Shown piece after piece: positions 1 to 7,831 of a DNA stretch of 64,000 nt. Source of the DNA: Gramella sp. MT6 (GTDB taxonomy: Bacteria; Bacteroidota; Bacteroidia; Flavobacteriales; Flavobacteriaceae); contig NZ_CP048410.1 of NCBI RefSeq assembly GCF_019357415.1, positions 372,001-436,000 on the forward strand, in the 5' to 3' direction. Position numbers and translations under genes: made by a program. Within the stretch, counting starts at the first letter, position 1; every line of letters starts with the position of its first letter. The notes beneath the pieces are model-generated. The model searched no databases. It saw only the letters and a list, made by a program, of their open reading frames with translations, and had not been told where the DNA came from.

Positions 1-1
1 A

Positions 2-628
2 ATGAATACCTTTATTTTTATCATTTCGGGGCTTATAAGTTTGGGGTGCACAATGGCGCTCATCACGTTTATTTACATTTCAAGCCCAGGCACAAGAGCT
101 GAGATAAGTCTGAAAAAACTGATCAGTCTTATCCTTTCTATCTACATAACGATCAATGTTTTTTACTATTTCAATCTTATTCCACCAGTGCCACTTGCTA
201 TGGATACCGGCTTGGTGGCTCATGATGTGCGAAAAATAAATAACGAATACATCGTTACTTACGAGAATAATCCATGGTATATATTCTGGCGTAAACATGA
301 CACCAATTTTCATCATCAGGCAGGTGAAAGAGTTTATGTGTTCACTTCTGTTTTTGCACCTACAGATCTAAAAAAGTCCATTTTTCATAGGTGGAAATGG
401 TATAATCCTGAAACCAGGAAATGGGAAGTTACTGATGACATTGATTTTGAAGTTGCCGGTGGGCGTGATCGTGGTTTCCGTGGATATACCTATAAAAATA
501 ACCTTAAGGAAGGCCAATGGAAAGTTGAAGTAGTTACAGAAGAGGAACTAATACTTGGTATTGTGGATTTTGAGATCAAAAACACTGCTGAAGCTCATAG
601 AGGAGGAATGGTAAAGAAATCGTTTTAA
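2..628 (+). CDS. DUF2914 domain membrane protein, probably 5'-truncated by window edge
   Basis: The C-terminal half (about residues 70-195) matches the DUF2914 pattern: a Trp-rich beta domain with WKWYNPETRKWE, the GGRDRGFRGYT motif and a G-W-K-V-E-V-V-T strand near the end. Two hydrophobic helices (about residues 5-27 and 38-60) precede it, so the domain is probably extracytoplasmic. DUF2914 proteins I know usually carry more N-terminal helices. The ORF is open to the first bases of the window, so the ATG at 2 may be internal and the real start outside. Function of the family is unknown. It lies just outside the AT-rich restriction island and is convergent with it. Confidence 0.7.
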   Translation: MNTFIFIISGLISLGCTMALITFIYISSPGTRAEISLKKLISLILSIYITINVFYYFNLIPPVPLAMDTGLVAHDVRKINNEYIVTYENNPWYIFWRKHDTNFHHQAGERVYVFTSVFAPTDLKKSIFHRWKWYNPETRKWEVTDDIDFEVAGGRDRGFRGYTYKNNLKEGQWKVEVVTEEELILGIVDFEIKNTAEAHRGGMVKKSF

Positions 629-915
629 AACTAAACTGTTTTCTCAATACTATTTTTATTCCCAACTGCAGCGGTATACTTCCCGCTGTATTTCACCAGT
701 TCTTTGCCAATATTAATGTCCCCGCATCCCGTGTCACAGAGGAGCCTATAGCGGAGTGAAATGCAGATTCCTTAGCACAAGTGTATCTGTAGGCAGACCG
801 GGACAATAGGAATGAAGTAGCTTTTCATTCTTATATTAAAATTGCGGATTTTATTTTTTTTGAAGCTAAAAGTTGATTTAAACAAAATCAAGAGCGAATC
901 AAATACTGAAAATCT
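629..915. other. Intergenic spacer between convergent genes with weak hairpins
   Basis: No gene is visible between the convergent DUF2914 gene and the endonuclease gene. Two small inverted repeats can be seen: CAGCGG/CCGCTG at 669-688 and GAATGAA/TTCATTC at 810-830. The second could end transcription from either side but has no clear T-run. The more GC-rich stretch 690-810 resembles flavobacterial intergenic repeat material; I cannot assign it. Confidence 0.35.
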
Positions 916-2370
916 TTAATATTTCTGATTTTCCTCGGAAAGGATTTGTTCTTTAATGTAACTAGAATTTATCCAATAAGCTTTTTTCTTTTCGTAAGTA
1001 CCTTGAGGTGTAGGCATTAAATCTGAAGAATTTGCTGCTTTTGGTCGCACATGGAATATTTGATTATCGGAGATCTTCCAAAAATCATTATAATTACCGA
1101 TTTTAACCTTATGTTTAATATCCTTCCAAAATCTTTTTCCTATTTGGATATCACCATAAGGCATATTCCAAAATTGAGTTTTATATAAACGTGACTTACC
1201 ATTCTCATCCTTCTTAAAAATCACAAAAAAGAATTTTTTTGATAAAGTCTCTTGCAAATAAGAGTTCTCCCATTCCTCTTCTATGATTTCATTATATTTT
1301 ATTTGCGCAAATGACATACTCTCCTTTAGCACAAAATTATTTTCAAATTTTACGGTTTTAATTTGAATATCTGATTTCTCAAATTCTTCAATCTTATCTT
1401 TTTTAACGCCCAATATCGACCTGGCAAAAACGTAGCTCTTATTTTTAGCTTTTATATTAATATTCAATTTGAAATAATTGATTATCTCCGTTTCGGAGAA
1501 GCCATAAAACTTTGAAAATTTTTCTACAATAAATTCCTCAAAGGTTTGTCCTTCCTTATATTGGCTAAGATCTTTTACTGCCGATTCCTGATCTTCAAAA
1601 AGTCCTCCATACTTAAGAGTTGGTTCTGCAGCTTCATTTCTAAAATCTTCCTCTAAGAAGCTTAAATAATCATCTGTGATTTTTGGTAGTTCCCTATCCC
1701 CCTTCAAACTTCGTTGGATTATAAAGTTAAGGTACTTCGATTTTAAAGAAAATGCTCTTTGTGGTGCTCGTTTTTCTGAGAATGGTTGGTCTCTTTTAGA
1801 AGTTTTTGCAGTGGACCCTTTTGTACATGCACCTAAATATAAGGTATCTCCTTCAGATATCTCGTGAGCTTTACCTTCTTTTATCTTCCTAACTATCTTA
1901 TTCCAATCATCCTTAATTATTTTCAGATCTGTTAACGGGAACCGCCATAATCGGACAATTTTAAATAAATAATCTATAGAAATCTTATCATTATCATGGA
2001 GATAGAACATGAGAAGAAGCAATTGATTTTTCTTCCAGAAACTACTCTCTCTAAAAGTGAATTTATATTCTTGGTTATAATCTATAATATTAAAGACCAG
2101 TCTCTCCTTTGAAACTAGACCTTTAGAATTCTTTTTAATTGGAGCAGTTTTCAATTCAACTCCGGCCTCTTTAAAATCAGGTTCTGCTTTACTATTAGGT
2201 TTATAACCAAACAAGGAGTCCTCAACTAATTGACCAAGCTTTCCTTTGCCGGAATACGAATTAGCAAGTTCGTCTCCTAATAATTCTTTTAAGCTTTTTC
2301 CCTCTATTCTTCTAGCAAACTTCTCAATTGAAAAGGGATCGGTGATATCATAAAGGCGATTCCTTCTCAA
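916..2370 (-). CDS. Sau3AI-like type II restriction endonuclease (MutH/Sau3AI fold)
   Basis: 484 residues, close to Sau3AI (about 490). The N-terminal domain carries the MutH/Sau3AI signature: GKGKLGQLVE (41-50), then EPDFKEAGVELKT with catalytic D65, E72 and K74 of the D-Xn-ExK site, then the conserved SKERLVFNIIDY. A second, diverged copy of this core lies near residues 330-355 (SDIQIKT, then LKES), where the catalytic Glu is Gln (Q336). This fits the known Sau3AI plan of an active N-domain plus an inactive DNA-binding effector C-domain. Sau3AI-family enzymes cut GATC, so that is the predicted site (inference). Its start overlaps the methyltransferase end by 23 nt, giving Vsr-M-R order and translation of the nuclease after its protector. 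Confidence 0.9.
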   Translation of the reverse strand: MRRNRLYDITDPFSIEKFARRIEGKSLKELLGDELANSYSGKGKLGQLVEDSLFGYKPNSKAEPDFKEAGVELKTAPIKKNSKGLVSKERLVFNIIDYNQEYKFTFRESSFWKKNQLLLLMFYLHDNDKISIDYLFKIVRLWRFPLTDLKIIKDDWNKIVRKIKEGKAHEISEGDTLYLGACTKGSTAKTSKRDQPFSEKRAPQRAFSLKSKYLNFIIQRSLKGDRELPKITDDYLSFLEEDFRNEAAEPTLKYGGLFEDQESAVKDLSQYKEGQTFEEFIVEKFSKFYGFSETEIINYFKLNINIKAKNKSYVFARSILGVKKDKIEEFEKSDIQIKTVKFENNFVLKESMSFAQIKYNEIIEEEWENSYLQETLSKKFFFVIFKKDENGKSRLYKTQFWNMPYGDIQIGKRFWKDIKHKVKIGNYNDFWKISDNQIFHVRPKAANSSDLMPTPQGTYEKKKAYWINSSYIKEQILSEENQKY

Positions 2371-3652
2371 GAGCTTTTTGGTCTTTTAATTCATTAATAT
2401 TATTGATCAGTTCTTTTCCTAGTTTTTCTACAATGCCTACAACTAGAGCATTTCCCATAAAGAAAGCTCTTTTAGTATCACTGATTCCATCTAATTTTGT
2501 ATGATTATCAGGGAACATATTCAGTCTTTCTAACTCTATTGGAGTTAACCTTCGTAATTGTCCATTTTGATCTATTACGTGTTTGAATCTTGAAGGAGAT
2601 TTGCCTCCCTCGCCAGTAATAATCGTTCGAGATGGTCTATCTAGAGCATCAGGAAAAACCATACTCCCTTCAGTATATTTGTAATGAAAATCTTTGGCTT
2701 TATTATATCTATCCTCATTCTTCGACCCTTTCAAATATTTCCAACCTTTCGCTTTATTAATATCTTCCTCTTCAATTAGAAATTCATTTGGAACTTCTGA
2801 AATATTCACGAGTTGTTCTCCTAAAGTTTGATATTCGCCACTATAATTTGGAAATGTTTTTGAGGTAACAAACTTACCATTTATCATTACACCTGAATTC
2901 TGGAATGGACTCACCTTCTTTCCCTTATTAAAATTATCAGATAACTTTACTAGGTCAGAACCTAGTTTCTCTGTAATAATTGGTTCAGAGATTTCCTTGA
3001 CAGGAAATGCTTTTGCGATAACCCCTTCTTCATCTATCCAGGTTTCTTTATTTTCTAACCTGTCTAACTTTTGGTAAATGTCAGAGTCCTTATGATAAGC
3101 TAAGAAGAACACACGTCTCCTTCTTTGTGGCATTCCATATTCAGCCGCATTTATTACCCTCCATTCCACAGCATAACCTAGTTTATCTAAAGATGAAAGC
3201 ATAATTGCAAAATCACGCCCTCTTTGTGTTGAAGGAGATTTTAGCAATCTATCTACATTCTCTAACATTAGATATTTAGGCTTATTTTTTTTCTTCCTTA
3301 ATATCGCTTCGATACTCCACCATAGAACTCCTTTTCTTCCTCGTAATCCTTTAGAATTTTTTAGGGTCGTCGCCACAGAATAATCTTGGCAAGGAAATCC
3401 CCCAACCAGCATATCGTGATCTGGGATGATATCAAATTTATTCTCAACAACTTCTTCAATATTCTCACCACAATGATCTGCTTCTGGCCACCTATTTTGA
3501 TACACCAAATTTGCATGTTGAGCTTTTGTACTTGGTTCCCATTGATTACTCCATACAACCTCAAAATCAGAAGAATCCCTTTTTGGATATCCTTCTAGAC
3601 CAACTCTAAATCCCCCAACACCAGCAAATAATTCAATTACTTTTATTGCCAT
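2348..3652 (-). CDS. DNA (cytosine-5-)-methyltransferase of the Sau3AI-like system
   Basis: 434 residues with the ordered C5-methyltransferase motifs: I (LFAGVGGF, 8-15; AdoMet binding), IV (GGFPCQDYS with catalytic C88), VI (ENV, 131-133), VIII (QRRRRVFF), IX (RRLTPIELERLNMFP) and X (FFMGNALVVGIV). The stretch between motifs VIII and IX is the target recognition region. It should modify the cytosine of the site cut by the adjacent endonuclease, predicted GATC, protecting host DNA. The ATG at 3652 lies inside the end of the vsr gene (20-nt overlap), so the three genes are translationally coupled. Confident about the family; the exact target is inferred from the partner nuclease. Confidence 0.94.
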   Translation of the reverse strand: MAIKVIELFAGVGGFRVGLEGYPKRDSSDFEVVWSNQWEPSTKAQHANLVYQNRWPEADHCGENIEEVVENKFDIIPDHDMLVGGFPCQDYSVATTLKNSKGLRGRKGVLWWSIEAILRKKKNKPKYLMLENVDRLLKSPSTQRGRDFAIMLSSLDKLGYAVEWRVINAAEYGMPQRRRRVFFLAYHKDSDIYQKLDRLENKETWIDEEGVIAKAFPVKEISEPIITEKLGSDLVKLSDNFNKGKKVSPFQNSGVMINGKFVTSKTFPNYSGEYQTLGEQLVNISEVPNEFLIEEEDINKAKGWKYLKGSKNEDRYNKAKDFHYKYTEGSMVFPDALDRPSRTIITGEGGKSPSRFKHVIDQNGQLRRLTPIELERLNMFPDNHTKLDGISDTKRAFFMGNALVVGIVEKLGKELINNINELKDQKALEKESPL

Positions 3653-4115
3653 ATTTCTCCCATTCCTTTTTAACGATATATACGACGTCTAAAATATCCT
3701 TTTTTATCTTGCATTCCCAAATCACGATAACATTCCATCCATTTTTTTTCAACAATTCTACCTTTTCCTTGTCACGTTGCACATTCCTTTCAAATTTCAT
3801 TTTCCAAAATTCCGTATTGCTTTTTGGCAATTTAAGGTCACAATATGGACAACGATGCCAATAACAACCATTTACGAATATTGCTAACTTTCTTTTTGGG
3901 AATGATATGTCTGGACGACCAGGTGCTTTTTTCCAATGCAGACGATATCCTCTTAAACCTTCTGACCACATTGCCTTTCGTAATAGAAGTTCAGGCTTCG
4001 TGTTCTTACCCTTATTGGCACTCATAACCCTCGATGTTGATTCCTTACTAGGGATTGGCGATCTACCGTCTCTTAAATATCTTTTATTTTGCATTTTTTT
4101 TGAATTTTCAGGCAT
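3633..4115 (-). CDS. vsr: Very short patch repair (Vsr) mismatch endonuclease
   Basis: 160 residues with the Vsr signature: MSANKGKNTKPELLLRKAM, then the catalytic PGRPDISF (D69), and FVNGCYWHRCPYC with the zinc/active-site His and Cys residues. Vsr nicks 5' of the T in T:G mismatches that arise when 5-methylcytosine deaminates, so it guards the sites methylated by the adjacent enzyme against C-to-T mutation. It is the first gene of the Vsr-M-R operon and overlaps the methyltransferase start by 20 nt. Known Vsr proteins usually travel with C5-methyltransferases, which fits. Its mismatch context here is presumably the cognate target rather than the E. coli Dcm site. Confidence 0.93.
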   Translation of the reverse strand: MPENSKKMQNKRYLRDGRSPIPSKESTSRVMSANKGKNTKPELLLRKAMWSEGLRGYRLHWKKAPGRPDISFPKRKLAIFVNGCYWHRCPYCDLKLPKSNTEFWKMKFERNVQRDKEKVELLKKNGWNVIVIWECKIKKDILDVVYIVKKEWEKYGNKSN

Positions 4116-4379
4116 TACTTACAATAATAAAATTCAGAGATTAAAACAATTAAACAATATCTTCTTTAGGTCAAACAGTTATGTTTGTTTTTTCAATGAA
4201 ATTAATAGGTTAGGAATATACAAATATTGAATCCTCGCCTTCTAATCTTAAGTTTTGAAGAATATTATTACCTTCACTTTCTTAAAAAAGTAATAGTTTA
4301 TGTATCTAGGTTAACTAAGTACCTAGAGATTAAAAAATTTTACTAATTAATTTTCGAAAATTTAAAAATCCATAAATTA
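4116..4379. promoter_or_regulatory. Divergent control region with two palindromes
   Basis: This AT-rich spacer separates the minus-strand Vsr-M-R operon from the plus-strand DUF262 gene and must hold both promoters. Directly visible are an interrupted palindrome TCTAGGT-9 nt-ACCTAGA (4305-4327) and a perfect 14-bp palindrome AATTTTCGAAAATT (4349-4362) ending 17 nt before the DUF262 ATG. Such dyads are plausible operators, but no controller-protein gene is seen nearby. I found no convincing complete promoter. Confidence 0.45.
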
Positions 4380-6242
4380 ATGGCAAAAAAAGTAAATAGT
4401 GAAACTGTATCTCTTTGGGAAATTTTAGGCGCTCCCAGACCTTATTCAATACCCTATAACCAAAGACCATATATATGGGATCAAAAAAATTGGGAAACAC
4501 TTTGGAATTCTTTTTTTTCCGAAAATGACAAGAGTACCTTTTTAGGCTCTTTTATTCTCTTAGAAGATGATGACCCCACAAAAGATGTTCAAATATTTGA
4601 TGGCCAACAAAGAATAACTACCTTAACTATATTATGCAAAGCATTTATTGATGTACTTCATGAAAATGGTAGTATTGCAAATGCCCAAGATATCAAAGCA
4701 TACCTATTAACTGACCATAGGTCTAATCCCAGGTTAATGGTCAGCAAAACTTTAAGTAAATATTTTTGTGAAAATATTCAAACTGAAATCCATATCAAAC
4801 CTCAGCAAGGATCCACCGATACAGAAAAAAAAATTTTTAAGGCATACCAATATTTTTACGAACAGGTAGAAGAACTGTTAAATATAAATAGCAAACAAGG
4901 TATTGACATATACGAGCTTTTTAAGAAGAGATTATCTTCTCTAGAAGTAGTAAAGCTCACCATTTCTGATATAATACTCGGGATTGAAATATTCGAATCC
5001 GTTAATGCAACTGGGAAAAAACTTGAAGCCGATGAATTAGCTAAAAATATCCTTATAAAACATGCTAATTTAATGGATTATGACGTCGAAAAATTTGATC
5101 TAGAATGGACGGAAATAAAAGATAGGTTAAAAGTTGCAGGTTTTTCCTTTGTTGATTTTATGCATTATTTCTGGATATCTAAATACCCATACGTAGGAAA
5201 AAATCAGCTATTTAGATCAATGAAAGATAAATTTCAAGGCGATTCTGATAAGTGGCTTACTTTCTTCTCTTCTCTAAAATCCTCTTCTATCACAGTAGAA
5301 AATATTTTCTCTTTATATTCTTTCGAGAATTTTAAATTACATTATCCTAAAGCTAATTCAAATCCAAAATATTCTTCAAAATATTTAAGATATCTTCAAT
5401 GCTTACGATTTATAAAAAATAAATCTTGGATAATTCCAATCTTCACAATTTTAGATTATGAGGCTAAACTGAACCAAAAAAATGAAACTTTTATTGGAAA
5501 AAATAAGTTTCATGAGATAATTAAAAAACATTTTGTCTTTTCGTTTTTACATTTTAATATATTTTCTCTGCCAACTAGAGATTTTACACCAGCTATGTAT
5601 AAACTAGCTAAAAATATTAATAAAGCCTATTTCGATCACCCACAAGATGTAATAAAATCAAATAAAGAAGTTAATAAATATTTGCAGCTTCACTTTTGTG
5701 GGAAGGATGGATATGTTAATAAAGCTGTAAAACAGTTTGAATTAATGGAAGATGAATTTATAGAAGGAATTCACAAATTAAAACATAAGGATGATAATAA
5801 ATTTCTTATTCATACGCTTTACGGGGAAATAGAAGAAGCTATTTTTGGCGGATCTTTTCACAATATTTCCTCACACTCAATAGAACATTATATGCCACAA
5901 GAATCCATGGAGTCATGGGGAATTCCAAAAAGTTTAAGTAAACATCACGAAAATCGGTTGGGCAATATACTTATTATAAATGCTGATCTCAATGGAAAAC
6001 TTCAAAACAAATCACATAAGGATAAAATGGAAATATTAAGCGGCCATCCATCTAATAGTAATTTTGTTAATGAATTTATTGAATATAATGAATCGGAAAC
6101 CGGACCCTATAACTTCGGTAAAATCACAGAGGATAATTTAAAATCTTCTCACCCAATAGAAAATCCATCCGAGATTGATAAGCGAACAGAAAGAATTGGT
6201 AGTTACATTAAAAAAATGTACATCGAGGAAATGAAATATTGA
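4380..6242 (+). CDS. DUF262-DUF1524 (GmrSD-like) nuclease, probable defence protein
   Basis: 620 residues. The N-terminal DUF262 (ParB/Srx-like nucleotide-binding) domain shows IPYNQRPYIWD (24-34), FLGSFIL (54-60) and FDGQQRITTLT (73-83). The C-terminal DUF1524 HNH-type domain shows SIEHYMPQE near residue 502, then ENRLGNILIINADLN, LQNKSH and a final K. This layout matches the two halves of GmrSD type IV restriction enzymes fused in one chain; those use NTPs and cut modified DNA. Catalytic-type His and Asn residues are present, so nuclease activity is plausible. The gene is very AT-rich and divergent from the restriction operon. It ends in a 4-nt overlap with the next gene. Substrate is unknown. 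Confidence 0.82.
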   Translation: MAKKVNSETVSLWEILGAPRPYSIPYNQRPYIWDQKNWETLWNSFFSENDKSTFLGSFILLEDDDPTKDVQIFDGQQRITTLTILCKAFIDVLHENGSIANAQDIKAYLLTDHRSNPRLMVSKTLSKYFCENIQTEIHIKPQQGSTDTEKKIFKAYQYFYEQVEELLNINSKQGIDIYELFKKRLSSLEVVKLTISDIILGIEIFESVNATGKKLEADELAKNILIKHANLMDYDVEKFDLEWTEIKDRLKVAGFSFVDFMHYFWISKYPYVGKNQLFRSMKDKFQGDSDKWLTFFSSLKSSSITVENIFSLYSFENFKLHYPKANSNPKYSSKYLRYLQCLRFIKNKSWIIPIFTILDYEAKLNQKNETFIGKNKFHEIIKKHFVFSFLHFNIFSLPTRDFTPAMYKLAKNINKAYFDHPQDVIKSNKEVNKYLQLHFCGKDGYVNKAVKQFELMEDEFIEGIHKLKHKDDNKFLIHTLYGEIEEAIFGGSFHNISSHSIEHYMPQESMESWGIPKSLSKHHENRLGNILIINADLNGKLQNKSHKDKMEILSGHPSNSNFVNEFIEYNESETGPYNFGKITEDNLKSSHPIENPSEIDKRTERIGSYIKKMYIEEMKY

Positions 6243-6988
6243 AAATTTATATTATTACTATTAAAAGCATGATTAATAAAGTTTCTTATGTAGTTGCTAA
6301 TTGGGAATTAACCATTTCAAATAAAGGAGAAAAACCACATAAAAATCCTAATAAACTTGATTGGAATCAAAATTCGAGAAGGTGCTTCATTAATGGATGT
6401 TCCAATAAAGTTTATAAAACAAAAATGTCAGGACTTTGTAAAGACCATGAATACCATCAATTTGATTTACTTCTCTCCTTATTAGATCCAAGTGGGGTAA
6501 ATCATTCAATTCCTGCCCATCATGATATGATTAATTGTTTAATGGATTGGTCTTCAACTAGAAATTTCCCTCTATCTCCTTTTTTTGAAAAATTGTCATT
6601 TGCTATCCTAGGAAACGTCCCTGATATCAGTAGCCTAAGTGGAGAAGTAACCTATGAAAAATATAAAGTAAAAGAGCTTAATGAAATTTTTGAGAGCTCT
6701 AAAAAAGTTGTTGAGCAATTTTTTCCCGAAAGTAATAATTCTTCTTTTCAGCCTCTTTCTACTAAAAAAGGTGATATTCCAGTCATTGTGTTAGCTCACG
6801 TTCTGATGAGCCTAATTGTATGTGAAGAAGCTAATCGTGGTGATCGGTGGCATTGTAGGACAATTAGGAAAGATGAATCTAAAACAACGCAACTTGGAGG
6901 TGCTATGCCTATAGTATATTTTGCAGCTCGCTCTTTCAATTGGGGTGTAGAAATGAAAAATGTTGCTAGAAATTTTACTCCTAATTAA
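6239..6988 (+). CDS. Unrecognised protein with N-terminal Cys/His cluster, coupled to DUF262 gene
   Basis: I do not recognise this 249-residue protein. A putative zinc site C49-X4-C54-X12-C67-X2-H70 (CFINGC, then GLCKDH) resembles small treble-clef or HNH-associated knuckles. The C-terminal part has a hydrophobic helix (IPVIVLAHVLMSLIVC) followed by EEANRGDRWHC. No signal peptide. The TTG at 6239 overlaps the stop of the DUF262 gene in TTGA and lies 8 nt after GAGGAA, suggesting translational coupling; the ATG at 6269 is the alternative start. Close coupling suggests it works with the DUF262-DUF1524 nuclease as partner, specificity factor or immunity protein (inference). Base composition is as AT-rich as its neighbour. 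Confidence 0.6.
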   Translation: MKIYIITIKSMINKVSYVVANWELTISNKGEKPHKNPNKLDWNQNSRRCFINGCSNKVYKTKMSGLCKDHEYHQFDLLLSLLDPSGVNHSIPAHHDMINCLMDWSSTRNFPLSPFFEKLSFAILGNVPDISSLSGEVTYEKYKVKELNEIFESSKKVVEQFFPESNNSSFQPLSTKKGDIPVIVLAHVLMSLIVCEEANRGDRWHCRTIRKDESKTTQLGGAMPIVYFAARSFNWGVEMKNVARNFTPN

Positions 6989-7271
6989 TTGTCCTTTTTA
7001 AAAAATGCCGGACAAACAACAATATGAAACAATTGATTTTGGACCCGGCTTTGAAATAATAGATATAGGAAGGTAGTTGCGCTAGAAATAATGATTCAAT
7101 CTGATCTCCTATAAATGAACCTCAATAAGCCTTATCTCAATTTTTCTCATTTTGATTTAGTTTCAATACAAGATTACGAGATTTCAGCGATAGTATTTGT
7201 CGCTATTATATGCGTAAAAAAGTAAAATTCTAAATGCCGAAAAGTAGTTGGGACACAAAAGTATTCAAAAC
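6989..7271. other. AT-rich spacer at the island end
   Basis: No gene is supported here. A hairpin TTGTCC/GGACAA (6989-7015) starts right after the stop of the preceding gene and may attenuate or end its transcription, though no T-run follows. A small dyad AGCGA/TCGCT sits near 7182-7200. The spacer lies between the accessory genes and the 3' ends of two tRNA genes, which is a typical position for an old integration boundary. Confidence 0.4.
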
Positions 7272-7300
7272 AAAAAAGCCCCTGCGATTGCAGAGGCTTT
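7272..7300 (-). terminator. Rho-independent terminator of the tRNA operon
   Basis: On the minus strand the sequence reads GCCTCTGC-AATC-GCAGGGGC followed by six T, a strong stem with a T-run. It lies 3 nt beyond the tRNA-Leu 3' end. Confidence 0.88.
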
Positions 7301-7303
7301 CAG

Positions 7304-7388
7304 TACTCGGGACGGGACTTGAACCCGTACGACCATAATGGTCATTGGATTTTAAGTCCAACGTGTCTACCAATTCCACCACCCGAGC
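7304..7388 (-). tRNA. tRNA-Leu (anticodon UAA)
   Basis: 85-nt class II tRNA. Acceptor arm GCTCGGG pairs with CCCGAGT (G-U at the top), discriminator A, no encoded CCA. The anticodon arm is TTGGA-CTTAAAA-TCCAA, giving anticodon TAA. A long variable arm (GACCATTATGGTC) and T-arm ACGGG-TTCAAGT-CCCGT are present. Second gene of the Gly-Leu tRNA unit; its 3' end faces the accessory island. Confidence 0.96.
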
Positions 7389-7402
7389 GTGGTATTTTAT
7401 AT

Positions 7403-7442
7403 GAGCGAAAAACGGTCCCGAAGCATCGGGAGAACCCGCGAC
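7403..7442 (-). repeat. Broken tRNA-Gly 3'-end copy interrupted by a 16-bp inverted repeat
   Basis: On the forward strand, 7403-7415 repeats the 13 bases at 7469-7481 and 7432-7442 repeats the 11 bases at 7487-7497, which form the T-arm and acceptor 3' end of tRNA-Gly. The 5 bases between them in the real tRNA are replaced by 16 bases that form a perfect hairpin, TCCCGA-AGCA-TCGGGA (7416-7431). Flanking GGTATT also recurs on the left of both copies. It looks like a tandem duplication or attachment-site relic, later hit by a small palindrome. Confidence 0.75.
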
Positions 7443-7469
7443 TTCATTGTTTTTCCTTTTGGTATTCTG

Positions 7470-7542
7470 AGCGAAAAACGGGATTCGAACCCGCGACCTC
7501 CACCTTGGCAAGGTGGCGCTCTACCAACTGAGCTATTTTCGC
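7470..7542 (-). tRNA. tRNA-Gly (anticodon GCC)
   Basis: 73-nt tRNA. Acceptor GCGAAAA/TTTTCGC, D-arm GCTCAGTTGGTAGAGC, anticodon arm CCACC-TTGCCAA-GGTGG giving GCC, T-arm with TTCGAAT, discriminator T as usual for bacterial tRNA-Gly. No encoded CCA. First gene of the unit that continues with tRNA-Leu. Confidence 0.96.
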
Positions 7543-7588
7543 GATTTTTAAGAACATTGCAATACCGGCGATGCCTTTATTGCGGAGG

Positions 7589-7618
7589 CAAATTTAAGAC
7601 AAATCTTATAATGGCAAA
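7589..7618 (-). promoter_or_regulatory. Probable Bacteroidota-type promoter of the tRNA-Gly/Leu unit
   Basis: On the minus strand TTTG (7615-7618) is followed after 18 nt by TAAATTTG (7589-7596), which fits the -33 TTTG / -7 TAnnTTTG consensus of Bacteroidota primary sigma factors. It lies about 47 nt upstream of the mature tRNA-Gly 5' end. Confidence 0.6.
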
Positions 7619-7791
7619 GAATTTTTTAAGAAAAAAACACGGCTAAAACTATATACTCTCAGCCTTAAGGTTTTAGTATTATACCTTTCGAGTGGTAATA
7701 TCTTGTTATGGGTTCAGGCTTAAAGAAATATGAAGGAGAAAGTTGGAATTAACGAGAGATTCTTCACTACGTTCAGAATGAAAACAAACCA

Positions 7792-7831
7792 CAATTAACA
7801 ATAAACAATAATCATTGTTTATTGTTAATTG
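7792..7831 (-). terminator. 18-bp perfect inverted repeat overlapping the mutS stop
   Basis: Arms 7792-7809 and 7814-7831 are perfectly complementary around a 4-nt loop. The promoter-proximal arm encodes the last mutS codons and the loop contains most of the stop codon. On the minus strand the stem is followed by TGGTTTGTTTTC, only a loose T-run, so termination or 3'-end protection are both possible. Confidence 0.55.

Noticed and set aside
916..2370. MutH mismatch-repair nuclease
   Set aside because: Length, second pseudo-nuclease domain and pairing with a C5-methyltransferase fit a Sau3AI-type restriction enzyme, not MutH.
3386..4230. Plus-strand ORFs opposite the methyltransferase and vsr genes
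   Set aside because: They mirror well-conserved genes on the other strand and show no domain sense.
7230..7646. ORFs across the tRNA-Leu/tRNA-Gly region
   Set aside because: They are read through structural tRNA genes and their terminator.
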